Part shown: positions 8,386 through 15,390 of the stretch, piece by piece
Layout of the letters: each line of letters begins with the position of its first letter
Numbering within the stretch: position 1 is the first letter of the stretch
Source of the DNA: UMGS1696 sp964463375
Lineage (GTDB): Bacteria > Bacillota > Clostridia > Oscillospirales > CAG-272
Direction: 5' to 3'
Length of the DNA stretch: 64,000 nt
Assembly: GCA_964463375.1 (NCBI GenBank)
Contig: CAYXBQ010000002.1
Location: forward strand, 124,001 to 188,000
Notes under the pieces: generated by a model
Told to the model about the DNA's origin: nothing
What the model saw: only the letters and a program-made list of their open reading frames with translations
Database searches by the model: none
Translations under genes and position numbers: made by a program

Positions 8386-9424
8386 ACGCAAACGACATTC
8401 CAATATCTGGCTATACTTTGCCGGGATCGTCTTTGCCACCATCGTAGTGGTGTTCTTTTTGGTCACCGCTGTATGGTTGGTGCTCTATGCGCTGGACATC
8501 ATCTCCATAGATCCTCACGGCCGACGGATCCCACTGCTGGTATTTTTCTGCGGCAGTCTGTTGCTGGGTGGTGCATTGGCGGTGTTTGTTGGCAAGGTGA
8601 TCATTCGACCCATCCAGCAGATCGGTGCGGCTTTTACAGAGCTGTCGTCCGGCAATTTCGATGTACGGGTACCCGTGCAAGGACCCATCGCCGAGATCCG
8701 GGAGATCGCCCGCCAATTCAACGCCATGACCTACGACCTGGCCCACATCGAGACCCTGCGTACGGACTTTGTTGCCAATGTGTCCCACGAATGCAAAACG
8801 CCCATTTCCTCCATCGAAGGCTATGCCACGCTGTTGCAAAATCCATCGTTGACTCCGATAAAGCACGAATATTACGTGAACAAAATTTTGGAGAATTCAC
8901 GGCGACTGTCCAAGCTGTTCAGCAGTATGCTGCTTTTATCGAAGCTGGAAAACCAGGAGATGGTACTAAACCAAAAGGAATTTCGCTTAGACGAGCAGAT
9001 TCGCCGGATGATCCTGCTTTTGGAGGCATCCTGGGCAAAGAAGAATATCCAGTTTGACATGGAACTGCCCCGGCAAATGCTGTACGGCAGTGAAGCGCTG
9101 CTGGAGCAGGTGTGGGGCAATATCATCGACAATGCAATCAAGTATTCCCCGGAAAACGGTGTGATCGACATTCGCATGGCAGACACCGAAGATTGGCTGA
9201 CCATTTCCATCACCGACCACGGAGAGGGCATGACGGCAGAGGTGCAAAAGCATATCTTTGAGAAATTCTACCAGGGGGATCCCTCCCGCAAAGCTGAGGG
9301 CAATGGATTGGGTCTAGCACTGGTGAAGCGGATCATGGATATTTGCCACGGTACCGTGACTGTCGAGAGCAGTGTTGGGCAGGGGACTACCTTCACCATA
9401 CGCCTACCATACCACGAAATATAA
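8378..9424 (+). CDS. Sensor histidine kinase, short-loop type
   Basis: 348 residues from GTG 8378, inside the end of the regulator gene. Two membrane helices (about 11-40 and 51-72) flank a loop of only about ten residues, suggesting sensing within the membrane or through the ABC transporter. A HAMP-like linker follows, then HisKA with H137 in VANVSHECKTPIS, and HATPase with the N box (IIDNAIKYSPENG), DHGEGM and GNGLGLALVKR. All motifs are intact. The shared FEKFYQGD and RTDFxANVSHE motifs show common descent with the kinase at 1888-2967. The cognate partner is the preceding regulator. Confidence 0.92.
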   Translation: MNRRKRHSNIWLYFAGIVFATIVVVFFLVTAVWLVLYALDIISIDPHGRRIPLLVFFCGSLLLGGALAVFVGKVIIRPIQQIGAAFTELSSGNFDVRVPVQGPIAEIREIARQFNAMTYDLAHIETLRTDFVANVSHECKTPISSIEGYATLLQNPSLTPIKHEYYVNKILENSRRLSKLFSSMLLLSKLENQEMVLNQKEFRLDEQIRRMILLLEASWAKKNIQFDMELPRQMLYGSEALLEQVWGNIIDNAIKYSPENGVIDIRMADTEDWLTISITDHGEGMTAEVQKHIFEKFYQGDPSRKAEGNGLGLALVKRIMDICHGTVTVESSVGQGTTFTIRLPYHEI

Positions 9425-9432
9425 ACACACGC

Positions 9433-9468
9433 AAAAAGGACCGCATCAAATCGATACGATCCTTTTTT
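9433..9468. terminator. Bidirectional terminator between convergent genes
   Basis: AAAAAGGA followed by CGCATC (9433-9446) pairs with GATACG followed by TCCTTTTTT (9452-9468). A and T tails on both sides serve both the kinase operon and the minus-strand gene at 9500-10378. Confidence 0.75.
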
Positions 9469-9499
9469 GGCTCCATCTATGGTTGTCGATTATGTGGAT

Positions 9500-10378
9500 T
9501 TAGCGAACAGCAAACTTCTTTACGCCCAGTGCGCACAGTGCCATAGCCGCAAACAGAGCAGCTACCGTGTAGTCACCGGTAGCAGGAGCGGTCACCTGTT
9601 CAGCGGCAGCAGCGGCTTCTGCTTCTGCAGCGGCGGCAGCTTCGGCAGCAGCAGCTTCAGCGGCAGCCTGTTCAGCAGCGATCAGCTCAGCCACAGTGGT
9701 GTCGGACAGCTCGCACTGACCGTATACGGTGGAGTCAGAGGAAGCCTTGTCGGTGGCGTCAGACCAGCCCAGGCATACGTTACGATCGCCATTGCCTTCT
9801 GCGTCGTCGTTGTACTGGAAGTCGATACCGATGTAATTGCCGCCGGAAACAGCGGAAACGTCAAATTCTACTTCGTAGATCAGGGTGTTGCCATCCTGGG
9901 AGAAGCCGGCTTCGTTGTCGTGACCGTTGGTAGCACCGTCAGCGAACCATCTCTGCTGGGTTCTGGCAGCGGAGGCGTCCTCGGTCTCGTTGTCCATCTG
10001 GATGAACAGCTCGACGGAGTCCCGCAGCCAGTCGTTGGCACCCACCATGCTGATGGTCTTGTCTTCTACAACGTACAGCACGTACAGGGTGGAGTCGCCG
10101 TCCCACAGGACCTTACAGGTCAGGGTAGCGTAGTCTTCGCCGGCCACCTTGCTGGTGTCACCAAACCAGCTGGAAGCGTTTTCCTTCACAACGTCAACGG
10201 GGATCTCGGGAGCGTATGCCCATGCGTCGTCGATCTTACCATCCACGTCGATGTCAGCCACATATGCGGTGCAGGTCTTTCTGCCGTTTACAGCAGGAGC
10301 AGCAGATACGGTGGCAGCCATAGCCGTAACGGTCATCAGTGCTGCCATGCAAAGTGCAAAAAGCTTAGTCTTTTTCAT
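9500..10378 (-). CDS. Secreted CBM9-like protein with Ala/Glu linker and sortase-like tail
   Basis: 292 residues. Signal peptide at 1-26 (KKTKLF, hydrophobic core, cleavage near SAA). Residues about 38-220 resemble the carbohydrate-binding module family 9 / DOMON-like fold: DGKIDDAWAYAPEIPV near the start, then LRDSVELFIQMDNE and WSDAT late. Residues about 230-260 are almost only Ala and Glu, a rod-like linker. The C-terminus has APATGD (264-269), a hydrophobic stretch and the basic end VKKFAVR, the layout of a cell-wall sorting signal, although the motif is not canonical LPxTG. The protein probably displays a sugar-binding domain on the surface. No catalytic domain is present. RBS AAGGAG lies upstream; a minus-strand TATAAT occurs at 10430-10435. 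Confidence 0.72.
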   Translation of the reverse strand: MKKTKLFALCMAALMTVTAMAATVSAAPAVNGRKTCTAYVADIDVDGKIDDAWAYAPEIPVDVVKENASSWFGDTSKVAGEDYATLTCKVLWDGDSTLYVLYVVEDKTISMVGANDWLRDSVELFIQMDNETEDASAARTQQRWFADGATNGHDNEAGFSQDGNTLIYEVEFDVSAVSGGNYIGIDFQYNDDAEGNGDRNVCLGWSDATDKASSDSTVYGQCELSDTTVAELIAAEQAAAEAAAAEAAAAAEAEAAAAAEQVTAPATGDYTVAALFAAMALCALGVKKFAVR

Positions 10379-10588
10379 AGGTTTCTCCTTGTCAAATATT
10401 GTCAGTTATCATACATGGAGTCTGTTTATATTATACGATATATAGTGCTGGAATGCATGAACAAAAAATGGATAAAATGTAAAATTTGGAATAAATTATT
10501 CATAATATGTTGCAAATATCGGCTGCCATACATGGGCAGGTACACCAAGAGGACAGGATCGGGAACATAAGAAAATCCCGGAACTATC

Positions 10589-10617
10589 TTGTTTTTCCGG
10601 AACAGATATGGTATACT
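10589..10617 (+). promoter_or_regulatory. Promoter of rimM-trmD
   Basis: TTGTTT (10589-10594), 17-bp spacer, TATACT (10612-10617) with an upstream TG at -15/-14. It lies 40 bp before rimM. Confidence 0.65.
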
Positions 10618-10656
10618 ATATTCTGTATAACTATGCTATGAGCAGGAGATAAGGAT

Positions 10657-11181
10657 ATGCCTAAGGAACAATATTTAGAGTGCGGAAAGATCGTCGGGAC
10701 CCATGGAGTGCGGGGCATGGTGCGGCTGGAATGCTATGCCGACTCCCCGAAAACGTTGGCAGGGCTGCGGCGACTGTATTATAAAGATAAGACCGGTGCT
10801 TTCGTGGAGTGGAAGGTCACCCGTGCCTCGGTGCAGAAGACCATGGTGCTGGCAGCACTGGAAGGTATCGACGACTTAGACAAAGCCATCCCCCTAAAGG
10901 GCACCACTGTATACGCCGACCGTGCCGATTTCCGTCTGCGTAAGGGAGACGTGTTCATCGCCGACATCATTGGTCTGCCTGTACTGGATGCAGAGACCGG
11001 CGAGACCTACGGCACCTTGGACGAAGTGATCACCTCCGGGGTGCAGGATCTGTACGTGGTCAAGGAAGCAGAGGGCAAGACCTTCATGATCCCCTGCGTG
11101 CCGGAATTCATTCGCCGGATCGAGACGGAGGGAGACGAAGCTGCCATCTATGTAAAGCTGATCGAGGGGATGCGGGAATGA
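10657..11181 (+). CDS. rimM: Ribosome maturation factor RimM
   Basis: 174 residues, normal length. RimM binds ribosomal protein S19 and assists maturation of the 30S head. The N-terminal barrel carries the hallmark GKIVGTHGVRGMVRLE (about 9-24), and the C-terminal PRC-barrel has GDVFIADIIGLPV and the conserved end IPCVPEFIRRI. ATG 10657 follows AGGAGATAAGG. The stop overlaps the trmD start (ATGA), the normal rimM-trmD coupling. rpsP, ffh and rplS, often in the same operon, are absent here, so in this genome the pair stands alone behind its own promoter. Confidence 0.96.
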   Translation: MPKEQYLECGKIVGTHGVRGMVRLECYADSPKTLAGLRRLYYKDKTGAFVEWKVTRASVQKTMVLAALEGIDDLDKAIPLKGTTVYADRADFRLRKGDVFIADIIGLPVLDAETGETYGTLDEVITSGVQDLYVVKEAEGKTFMIPCVPEFIRRIETEGDEAAIYVKLIEGMRE

Positions 11182-11948
11182 TGCGATTCGATATTATGAC
11201 CCTGTTCCCGGAATTTGTAGACGGGATCTTATCCGAGAGCATCATCGGCCGTGCCAGAGCCAAGGGGATACTGGACATTCGCACCTGGCAGATCCGGGAC
11301 TATTCCCGAGATAAGCACCGGCGGGTGGACGATACCCCCTATGGCGGCGGCCGTGGGATGCTCATGGCAGCACCCCCTATCTATCGCTGCTACGAAGCCG
11401 TGCTGGCAGACAAAGGTACACCGGCAGAACGTGCGATCCCCGACCCGGCGCTGGATCATGTGCCGGATACGGAGATCGACGACCGCCCGGCACCGGAAAA
11501 ACCGGCAGGCACCTATGTGGTGTATATGTCTCCCCGTGGCACGGTGCTGAACGAAAACGTAGCCAAGCGGCTGGCGCAGCACGACCGGCTCATCATCCTC
11601 TGCGGCCATTACGAAGGCGTGGACGAGCGGATCCTCGAAGAGATCGTGGACGAAGAGATCTCCATCGGCGACTATGTGCTGACCGGCGGGGAAGTGCCGG
11701 CGTGCATTTTGACCGACTGCGTAGGGCGGCTGGTGGACGGTGTGTTGGCTATGCCGGAGTGCTACGAAAACGAAAGCTTCTCGGACGACCTGCTGGAATA
11801 TCCCCAATACACCAGACCCGTGTCCTTCCGGGGCAGAAAGGTGCCGGATGTATTACAGTCCGGTCATCACGCCAATATCGAAGCCTGGCGACACGAAAAA
11901 TCTTTGGAACTGACAAAGGAACGACGGCCGGATCTGTTGGATAAGTAA
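11178..11948 (+). CDS. trmD: TrmD, tRNA (guanine-37-N1)-methyltransferase
   Basis: 256 residues. TrmD methylates G37 of tRNAs using S-adenosylmethionine, preventing +1 frameshifts. Recognisable blocks: MRFDIMTLFPEFVDG at the start, RRVDDTPYGGGRGMLM, the knot region LIILCGHYEGVDERI and the following EISIGDYVLTGGEVPA, all parts of the SPOUT trefoil knot and cofactor pocket. The C-terminal helical domain has VPDVLQSGHHANIEAWR. Start at ATG 11178 or the adjacent ATG 11181. The gene is convergent with the amidase, 5 bp apart, and I see no hairpin terminator between them. Confidence 0.96.
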   Translation: MMRFDIMTLFPEFVDGILSESIIGRARAKGILDIRTWQIRDYSRDKHRRVDDTPYGGGRGMLMAAPPIYRCYEAVLADKGTPAERAIPDPALDHVPDTEIDDRPAPEKPAGTYVVYMSPRGTVLNENVAKRLAQHDRLIILCGHYEGVDERILEEIVDEEISIGDYVLTGGEVPACILTDCVGRLVDGVLAMPECYENESFSDDLLEYPQYTRPVSFRGRKVPDVLQSGHHANIEAWRHEKSLELTKERRPDLLDK

Positions 11949-11953
11949 GCGGC

Positions 11954-12517
11954 CTACAGCAGTCCCAGATAGGCAAGCAGACCGTTGGCGATCCCATAGG
12001 CAAATAGCCCCGGCTGCGTGGCCATCAGCTCTGCTTCATAGGGATTGGTGATAAACCCCAGCTCCAATAGGACCGCCGGCATCCGGGTGCGACGCAGTAC
12101 ATATAGCGTAGGCCGTGCCATGACCCCACGATCGGGCAGACCCGTGACCCGCTGTAGCTCGATGAGGATGCTTGTTGCCAAAGTAGCAGCATCGGTGTCC
12201 AGCTGAAAGACATAGGCTTCGGAACCGGCGGCATTGGGAGAAGCGGATGCATTGGTGTGGAGACTGAGGAAATAGTCTGCCCCCCAGCTGTTGGCATCGT
12301 TCACTCTGGCGGCCAGAGAAGTGGCAGTGGAGCTGCCCAGCTGGGTATCCGGAAAGGGGCGGGACAGACGCACCGAAAAGCCGTCCCCCCGCAAAATTTC
12401 CGCCAGCCGCTGCCCGATCTCGTACACCAGGTCTTGTTCTCGATAGCCATTGCTCTCCGCACCTGCATTGGGATTGACGGGATTGTGCCCTTGGTCGATG
12501 TAAATTTTTTGCGGCAT
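11954..12517 (-). CDS. N-acetylmuramoyl-L-alanine amidase, Amidase_3 type, without signal peptide
   Basis: 187 residues. Zinc amidases of this family cut the bond between muramic acid and the peptide stem of peptidoglycan. Zinc ligands are visible as H11 (DQGHN), E27 and H87 (SLHTNA), and the catalytic Glu as E152 (LLELGF). The protein is just one catalytic domain with no signal peptide, membrane anchor or wall-binding repeats, unlike CwlD. It may be released by lysis or exported with a partner, or the true start may be missed, though RBS AGGAAC fits ATG 12517. Single gene, divergent from the ttcA-like gene. Confidence 0.87.
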   Translation of the reverse strand: MPQKIYIDQGHNPVNPNAGAESNGYREQDLVYEIGQRLAEILRGDGFSVRLSRPFPDTQLGSSTATSLAARVNDANSWGADYFLSLHTNASASPNAAGSEAYVFQLDTDAATLATSILIELQRVTGLPDRGVMARPTLYVLRRTRMPAVLLELGFITNPYEAELMATQPGLFAYGIANGLLAYLGLL

Positions 12518-12529
12518 AGGAACCTCCGA

Positions 12530-12563
12530 ATGCTGTCATGATGGGAATATCTGTCTACAGCAT
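12530..12563. repeat. Inverted repeat between divergent amidase and TtcA-type genes
   Basis: ATGCTGT (12530-12536) and ACAGCAT (12557-12563) are exact reverse complements 20 bp apart, within the 66-bp divergent spacer. A possible operator; nothing more can be said. Confidence 0.35.
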
Positions 12564-12583
12564 ATGCAAGATGGGAGAAAAAG

Positions 12584-13321
12584 ATGAAAGAAATGCAAAA
12601 GGTCCTCAGCAGACTCCGGCAAGCGGTGGACCATTACGAAATGATACGGCCGGGCGACAAGGTTGCGGTGGGTCTGTCCGGCGGCAAGGATTCCGTGGCA
12701 CTGCTGGCCTCCCTTGTGACAATGTCGAAATTCTATCCCATCCCCTTTACCGTGTGCGCCATCTCGGTCATGCCGGGCTTTCCAGGGCAGAAAAGGGAAG
12801 ACTACGACCCCTTCCGGCGCTGGTGCGACAGCATGGACATAGAATACAAACTGGTGGAGACCCAGATCGCCCAGATCGTGTTCACGGAGCGGCAGGAGAG
12901 CTCCCCTTGTTCTTTGTGTGCCAAAATGCGCCGGGGAGCCTTGGTAGGAGCCTGTCGGGAAATGGGTGCCACATCTCTGGCTTTGGGACATCACCGGGAC
13001 GACGTGGTGGAGACCTTTATGCTGAACCTGATGCAGACCGGCAAGATCGCCTGCTTCATGCCTGTGACCACCTACGAAGACACCGACCTGCGAGTGATCC
13101 GGCCACTGATCTATACGGAAGAAAACGACCTGCGCCGCTTGACTGCCGCCATGGAGCTGCCGCTATATAAGAACCCCTGCCCGGTGGATGGCGGAACAGA
13201 ACGGGCGGCAATGCAGGCCTACCTGCGCAGCTATGGTAACCACTGTGGGGAAAAACGGGAGCTGTATCGCCGTATTTTGGGCGCGCTGGAACGAAACGGA
13301 AACGACGGTTGGCATTTGTAA
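12584..13321 (+). CDS. TtcA/TtuA-family tRNA thiolation protein
   Basis: 245 residues. PP-loop ATPases of this class activate a tRNA base by adenylation and insert sulfur. The PP-loop SGGKDS is at 32-37, HHRDD at about 136-140, and a CSLC pair (C109, C112) plus C199 in NPCPVDG can bind the iron-sulfur cluster used by TtcA (2-thiocytidine-32) and TtuA. The GxxPGFPGQK region and the lack of a C-terminal TilS domain exclude lysidine synthase. I leave the symbol blank because TtcA and TtuA cannot be separated safely. ATG 12584 lies after GGGAG. Confidence 0.85.
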   Translation: MKEMQKVLSRLRQAVDHYEMIRPGDKVAVGLSGGKDSVALLASLVTMSKFYPIPFTVCAISVMPGFPGQKREDYDPFRRWCDSMDIEYKLVETQIAQIVFTERQESSPCSLCAKMRRGALVGACREMGATSLALGHHRDDVVETFMLNLMQTGKIACFMPVTTYEDTDLRVIRPLIYTEENDLRRLTAAMELPLYKNPCPVDGGTERAAMQAYLRSYGNHCGEKRELYRRILGALERNGNDGWHL

Positions 13322-13432
13322 AAAACCATAGGTAAAAATCAAAAAGATTTCGGAAAAACGCTGAAAGGCAGGAACTTTCTGTATGCCCCTGTCGTCATAA
13401 AGCGCAAACCACAATAAAAGCGAAGTAGAGAT

Positions 13433-14386
13433 ATGAAACAAAACAAGAAAGTATCTGCACCGGAAAACAGTCCACCAGTCGCTGTGCAAACGAAGCCAAA
13501 ACGAAAACGCCGCCGATTCTGGAACCGAGATAGGCAGGAGCGAGTCTTCACCATGCCCTTTATGCTGCTCAGCATCATCGGCGTGCTGACCTTCTACATA
13601 CTCCCGTTCCTGGTGGTGATCTATTATTCCCTTATCAACAACAATACCGAGGCCAGCTTTGCCGGGCTACAGAACTTCATCGATCTGTTCCACAACAACG
13701 CCTTTAAGCTGGCGCTGAAAAATACCGGTATTTTTTCCCTGACAGCTGTACCCTTTGCGGTGCTGCTGTCCCTGGGACTAGCGGTGCTGCTGGATCAAAA
13801 GCTGCCGGGCAAAAGCGTGTTCCGTACCATATTTTTGTCCCCCATGATCGTGCCTGCCGCCTCCATTATCCTGATCTGGCAGGTGCTTTTCGACTACAAC
13901 GGCGTACTCAACGACATCACGGCATTGTTCGGCATCGCCCCCATCGAATGGATGAAGTCGGAGCAGGGGTACATCGTGGTGGTGCTGCTGTTTTTGTGGA
14001 AGAACATCGGCTACAATATGATCATGTTTATGTCCGCTTTGGCTGCCGTACCTCGTGACATCCAGGAAGTGGCTATGTTGGACGGCTGCGGACCGGTCAG
14101 ACGGTTCTTCCTGATCAAGCTGCGGTACCTGGCATCTACCATTTCCTACGTGACCATCATGTCCCTGATCAACTCCTTCAAGGTGTTCCGAGAGATCTAC
14201 CTGCTCACCGGGGACTATCCGTACGACTCCATGTATATGCTACAGCATTTCATGAACAATACATTCCGCGGATTCAATTATCAAAAACTGTCCAGTGCCG
14301 CCGTGGTGCTGTCGCTGATCATGATCGTCATCATAGCGATCCTGCTGTGGGCTGACGACAGACTGGGGAGGGATATCGAAGAATGA
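13433..14386 (+). CDS. Sugar ABC transporter permease, MalF/UgpA-like
   Basis: 317 residues. A basic cytoplasmic N-terminus (PKRKRRRFWNRDRQ) precedes six membrane helices. The EAA coupling loop is visible as EVAMLDGCGPVRRFFLIKLR (about residues 207-226), as in CUT1-class inner-membrane subunits that import oligosaccharides or glycerol phosphate. The stop overlaps the second permease by 4 bp (ATGA). It is the first gene of a seven-gene collinear block to 26360. No ATPase is encoded in the block, so a shared MsmK/MalK-type ATPase elsewhere is likely. The 111 bp upstream hold no convincing consensus promoter, only the small repeat GAAAG/CTTTC near 13362-13380. Confidence 0.9.
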   Translation: MKQNKKVSAPENSPPVAVQTKPKRKRRRFWNRDRQERVFTMPFMLLSIIGVLTFYILPFLVVIYYSLINNNTEASFAGLQNFIDLFHNNAFKLALKNTGIFSLTAVPFAVLLSLGLAVLLDQKLPGKSVFRTIFLSPMIVPAASIILIWQVLFDYNGVLNDITALFGIAPIEWMKSEQGYIVVVLLFLWKNIGYNMIMFMSALAAVPRDIQEVAMLDGCGPVRRFFLIKLRYLASTISYVTIMSLINSFKVFREIYLLTGDYPYDSMYMLQHFMNNTFRGFNYQKLSSAAVVLSLIMIVIIAILLWADDRLGRDIEE

Positions 14387-15339
14387 CAGACGCAAAATTG
14401 AATATCCCTGCACAGGTACTATCGAAGCCGAAAAAGAAAAAGCGGATCACCTTCCGCCGGGTGCTGTTTCTGATCTGTGCCATGGCGGTGCTGCTCCTGT
14501 TCGCCTATCTATTCTTGTTCCCGACTGTTTTCACCGTCACCAATTCCTTCATGTCCACCACGGAGATCAGCGCCAACTACGGCAAGATCTTCTCCGGACT
14601 GGGTGCGGCGGGAGACGGCGGTCGGGTGTACATCGGCGAACGGGTGAACTTGCAGCTGATCCCGGATAAGGTCAGCTTTAGCCAGTACAGCACGGTGCTG
14701 CTGAAAAGCCCGGAATACCTGCTGAAATTCTGGAACTCCGTGTTCTACGTGCTGCCCATCGTGGTGTTCCAGCTGGTGGTGGCATCCGGCGTATCCTATG
14801 CCTTTGCCAGAGTGGAGACAAAATTCCGATCCATCGTATTTTTTGTCTACATTATTTTAATGCTCATGCCCTACCAGGTGACGCTGGTGCCCAACTACAT
14901 TGTGGACAACGCATTGGGCATCCTGAACACCCGCTGGGCCATCATCCTACCGGGGATATTCTCACCGTTCTCCGTATTCATCTTGACGAAATATATGCGC
15001 CGGATCCCCAAAGCCATGGTGGAAGCGGCCCAGCTGGACGGATGCGGCGAGTGGCAGATCTTCACCAAGATCTTCATGCCCCTGTGCCGTGCAACCCTGT
15101 ATTCGGTGGCGATTTTGGTCTTCATCGACTACTGGAACATGGTGGAGCAGCCGCTGATTCTTTTGAACGATTCGGAGATGTATCCCCTGTCCGTGTTCCT
15201 GTCCCAGATCAACCAAGGGGACACAGGCATAGCCCTTGCCATTGCGGTGATCTACATGGTGCCGCCGGTGCTGCTGTTTTTGTACAGCGAAGACTACCTG
15301 ATCGACGGGATCTCCTATTCCGCCTCGGTCAAGGGATAA
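14383..15339 (+). CDS. Sugar ABC transporter permease, MalG/UgpE-like
   Basis: 318 residues. The first helix (about 26-48) is followed by an unusually long external segment (about 50-105), then the remaining helices of the BPD_transp_1 domain. The EAA loop is EAAQLDGCGEWQIFTKIFMP (about 214-233). The pair with the previous gene forms a CUT1-type heterodimer channel. The C-terminus ends DGISYSASVKG, close to the usual AGLTAGAVKG-like ending of this subfamily. The spacer to the adaptor gene is 51 bp with GGAGGT, so co-transcription is likely. Distinctive feature: a permease pair coupled to an export-type adaptor rather than directly to one binding protein. Confidence 0.9.
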   Translation: MTDAKLNIPAQVLSKPKKKKRITFRRVLFLICAMAVLLLFAYLFLFPTVFTVTNSFMSTTEISANYGKIFSGLGAAGDGGRVYIGERVNLQLIPDKVSFSQYSTVLLKSPEYLLKFWNSVFYVLPIVVFQLVVASGVSYAFARVETKFRSIVFFVYIILMLMPYQVTLVPNYIVDNALGILNTRWAIILPGIFSPFSVFILTKYMRRIPKAMVEAAQLDGCGEWQIFTKIFMPLCRATLYSVAILVFIDYWNMVEQPLILLNDSEMYPLSVFLSQINQGDTGIALAIAVIYMVPPVLLFLYSEDYLIDGISYSASVKG

Positions 15340-15390
15340 TACGCATAACCACATGATAGAATAGCCATATAACGGAGGTCAATACATAGC

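Noticed and set aside
9467..10570. 367-codon open frame on the plus strand opposite the CBM9-like gene
   Set aside because: It is antisense to a gene with clear signal peptide, domain and tail; its protein is Gly/Ser-rich without known motifs, as expected for a shadow of Ala/Glu-rich codons.
11954..12517. Prophage endolysin
   Set aside because: The amidase has no holin, phage or integrase genes near it and sits between housekeeping tRNA-modification genes.
13322..13432. Riboswitch before the sugar permeases
   Set aside because: Only a 5-bp repeat (GAAAG/CTTTC) is present and no known riboswitch core can be recognised.
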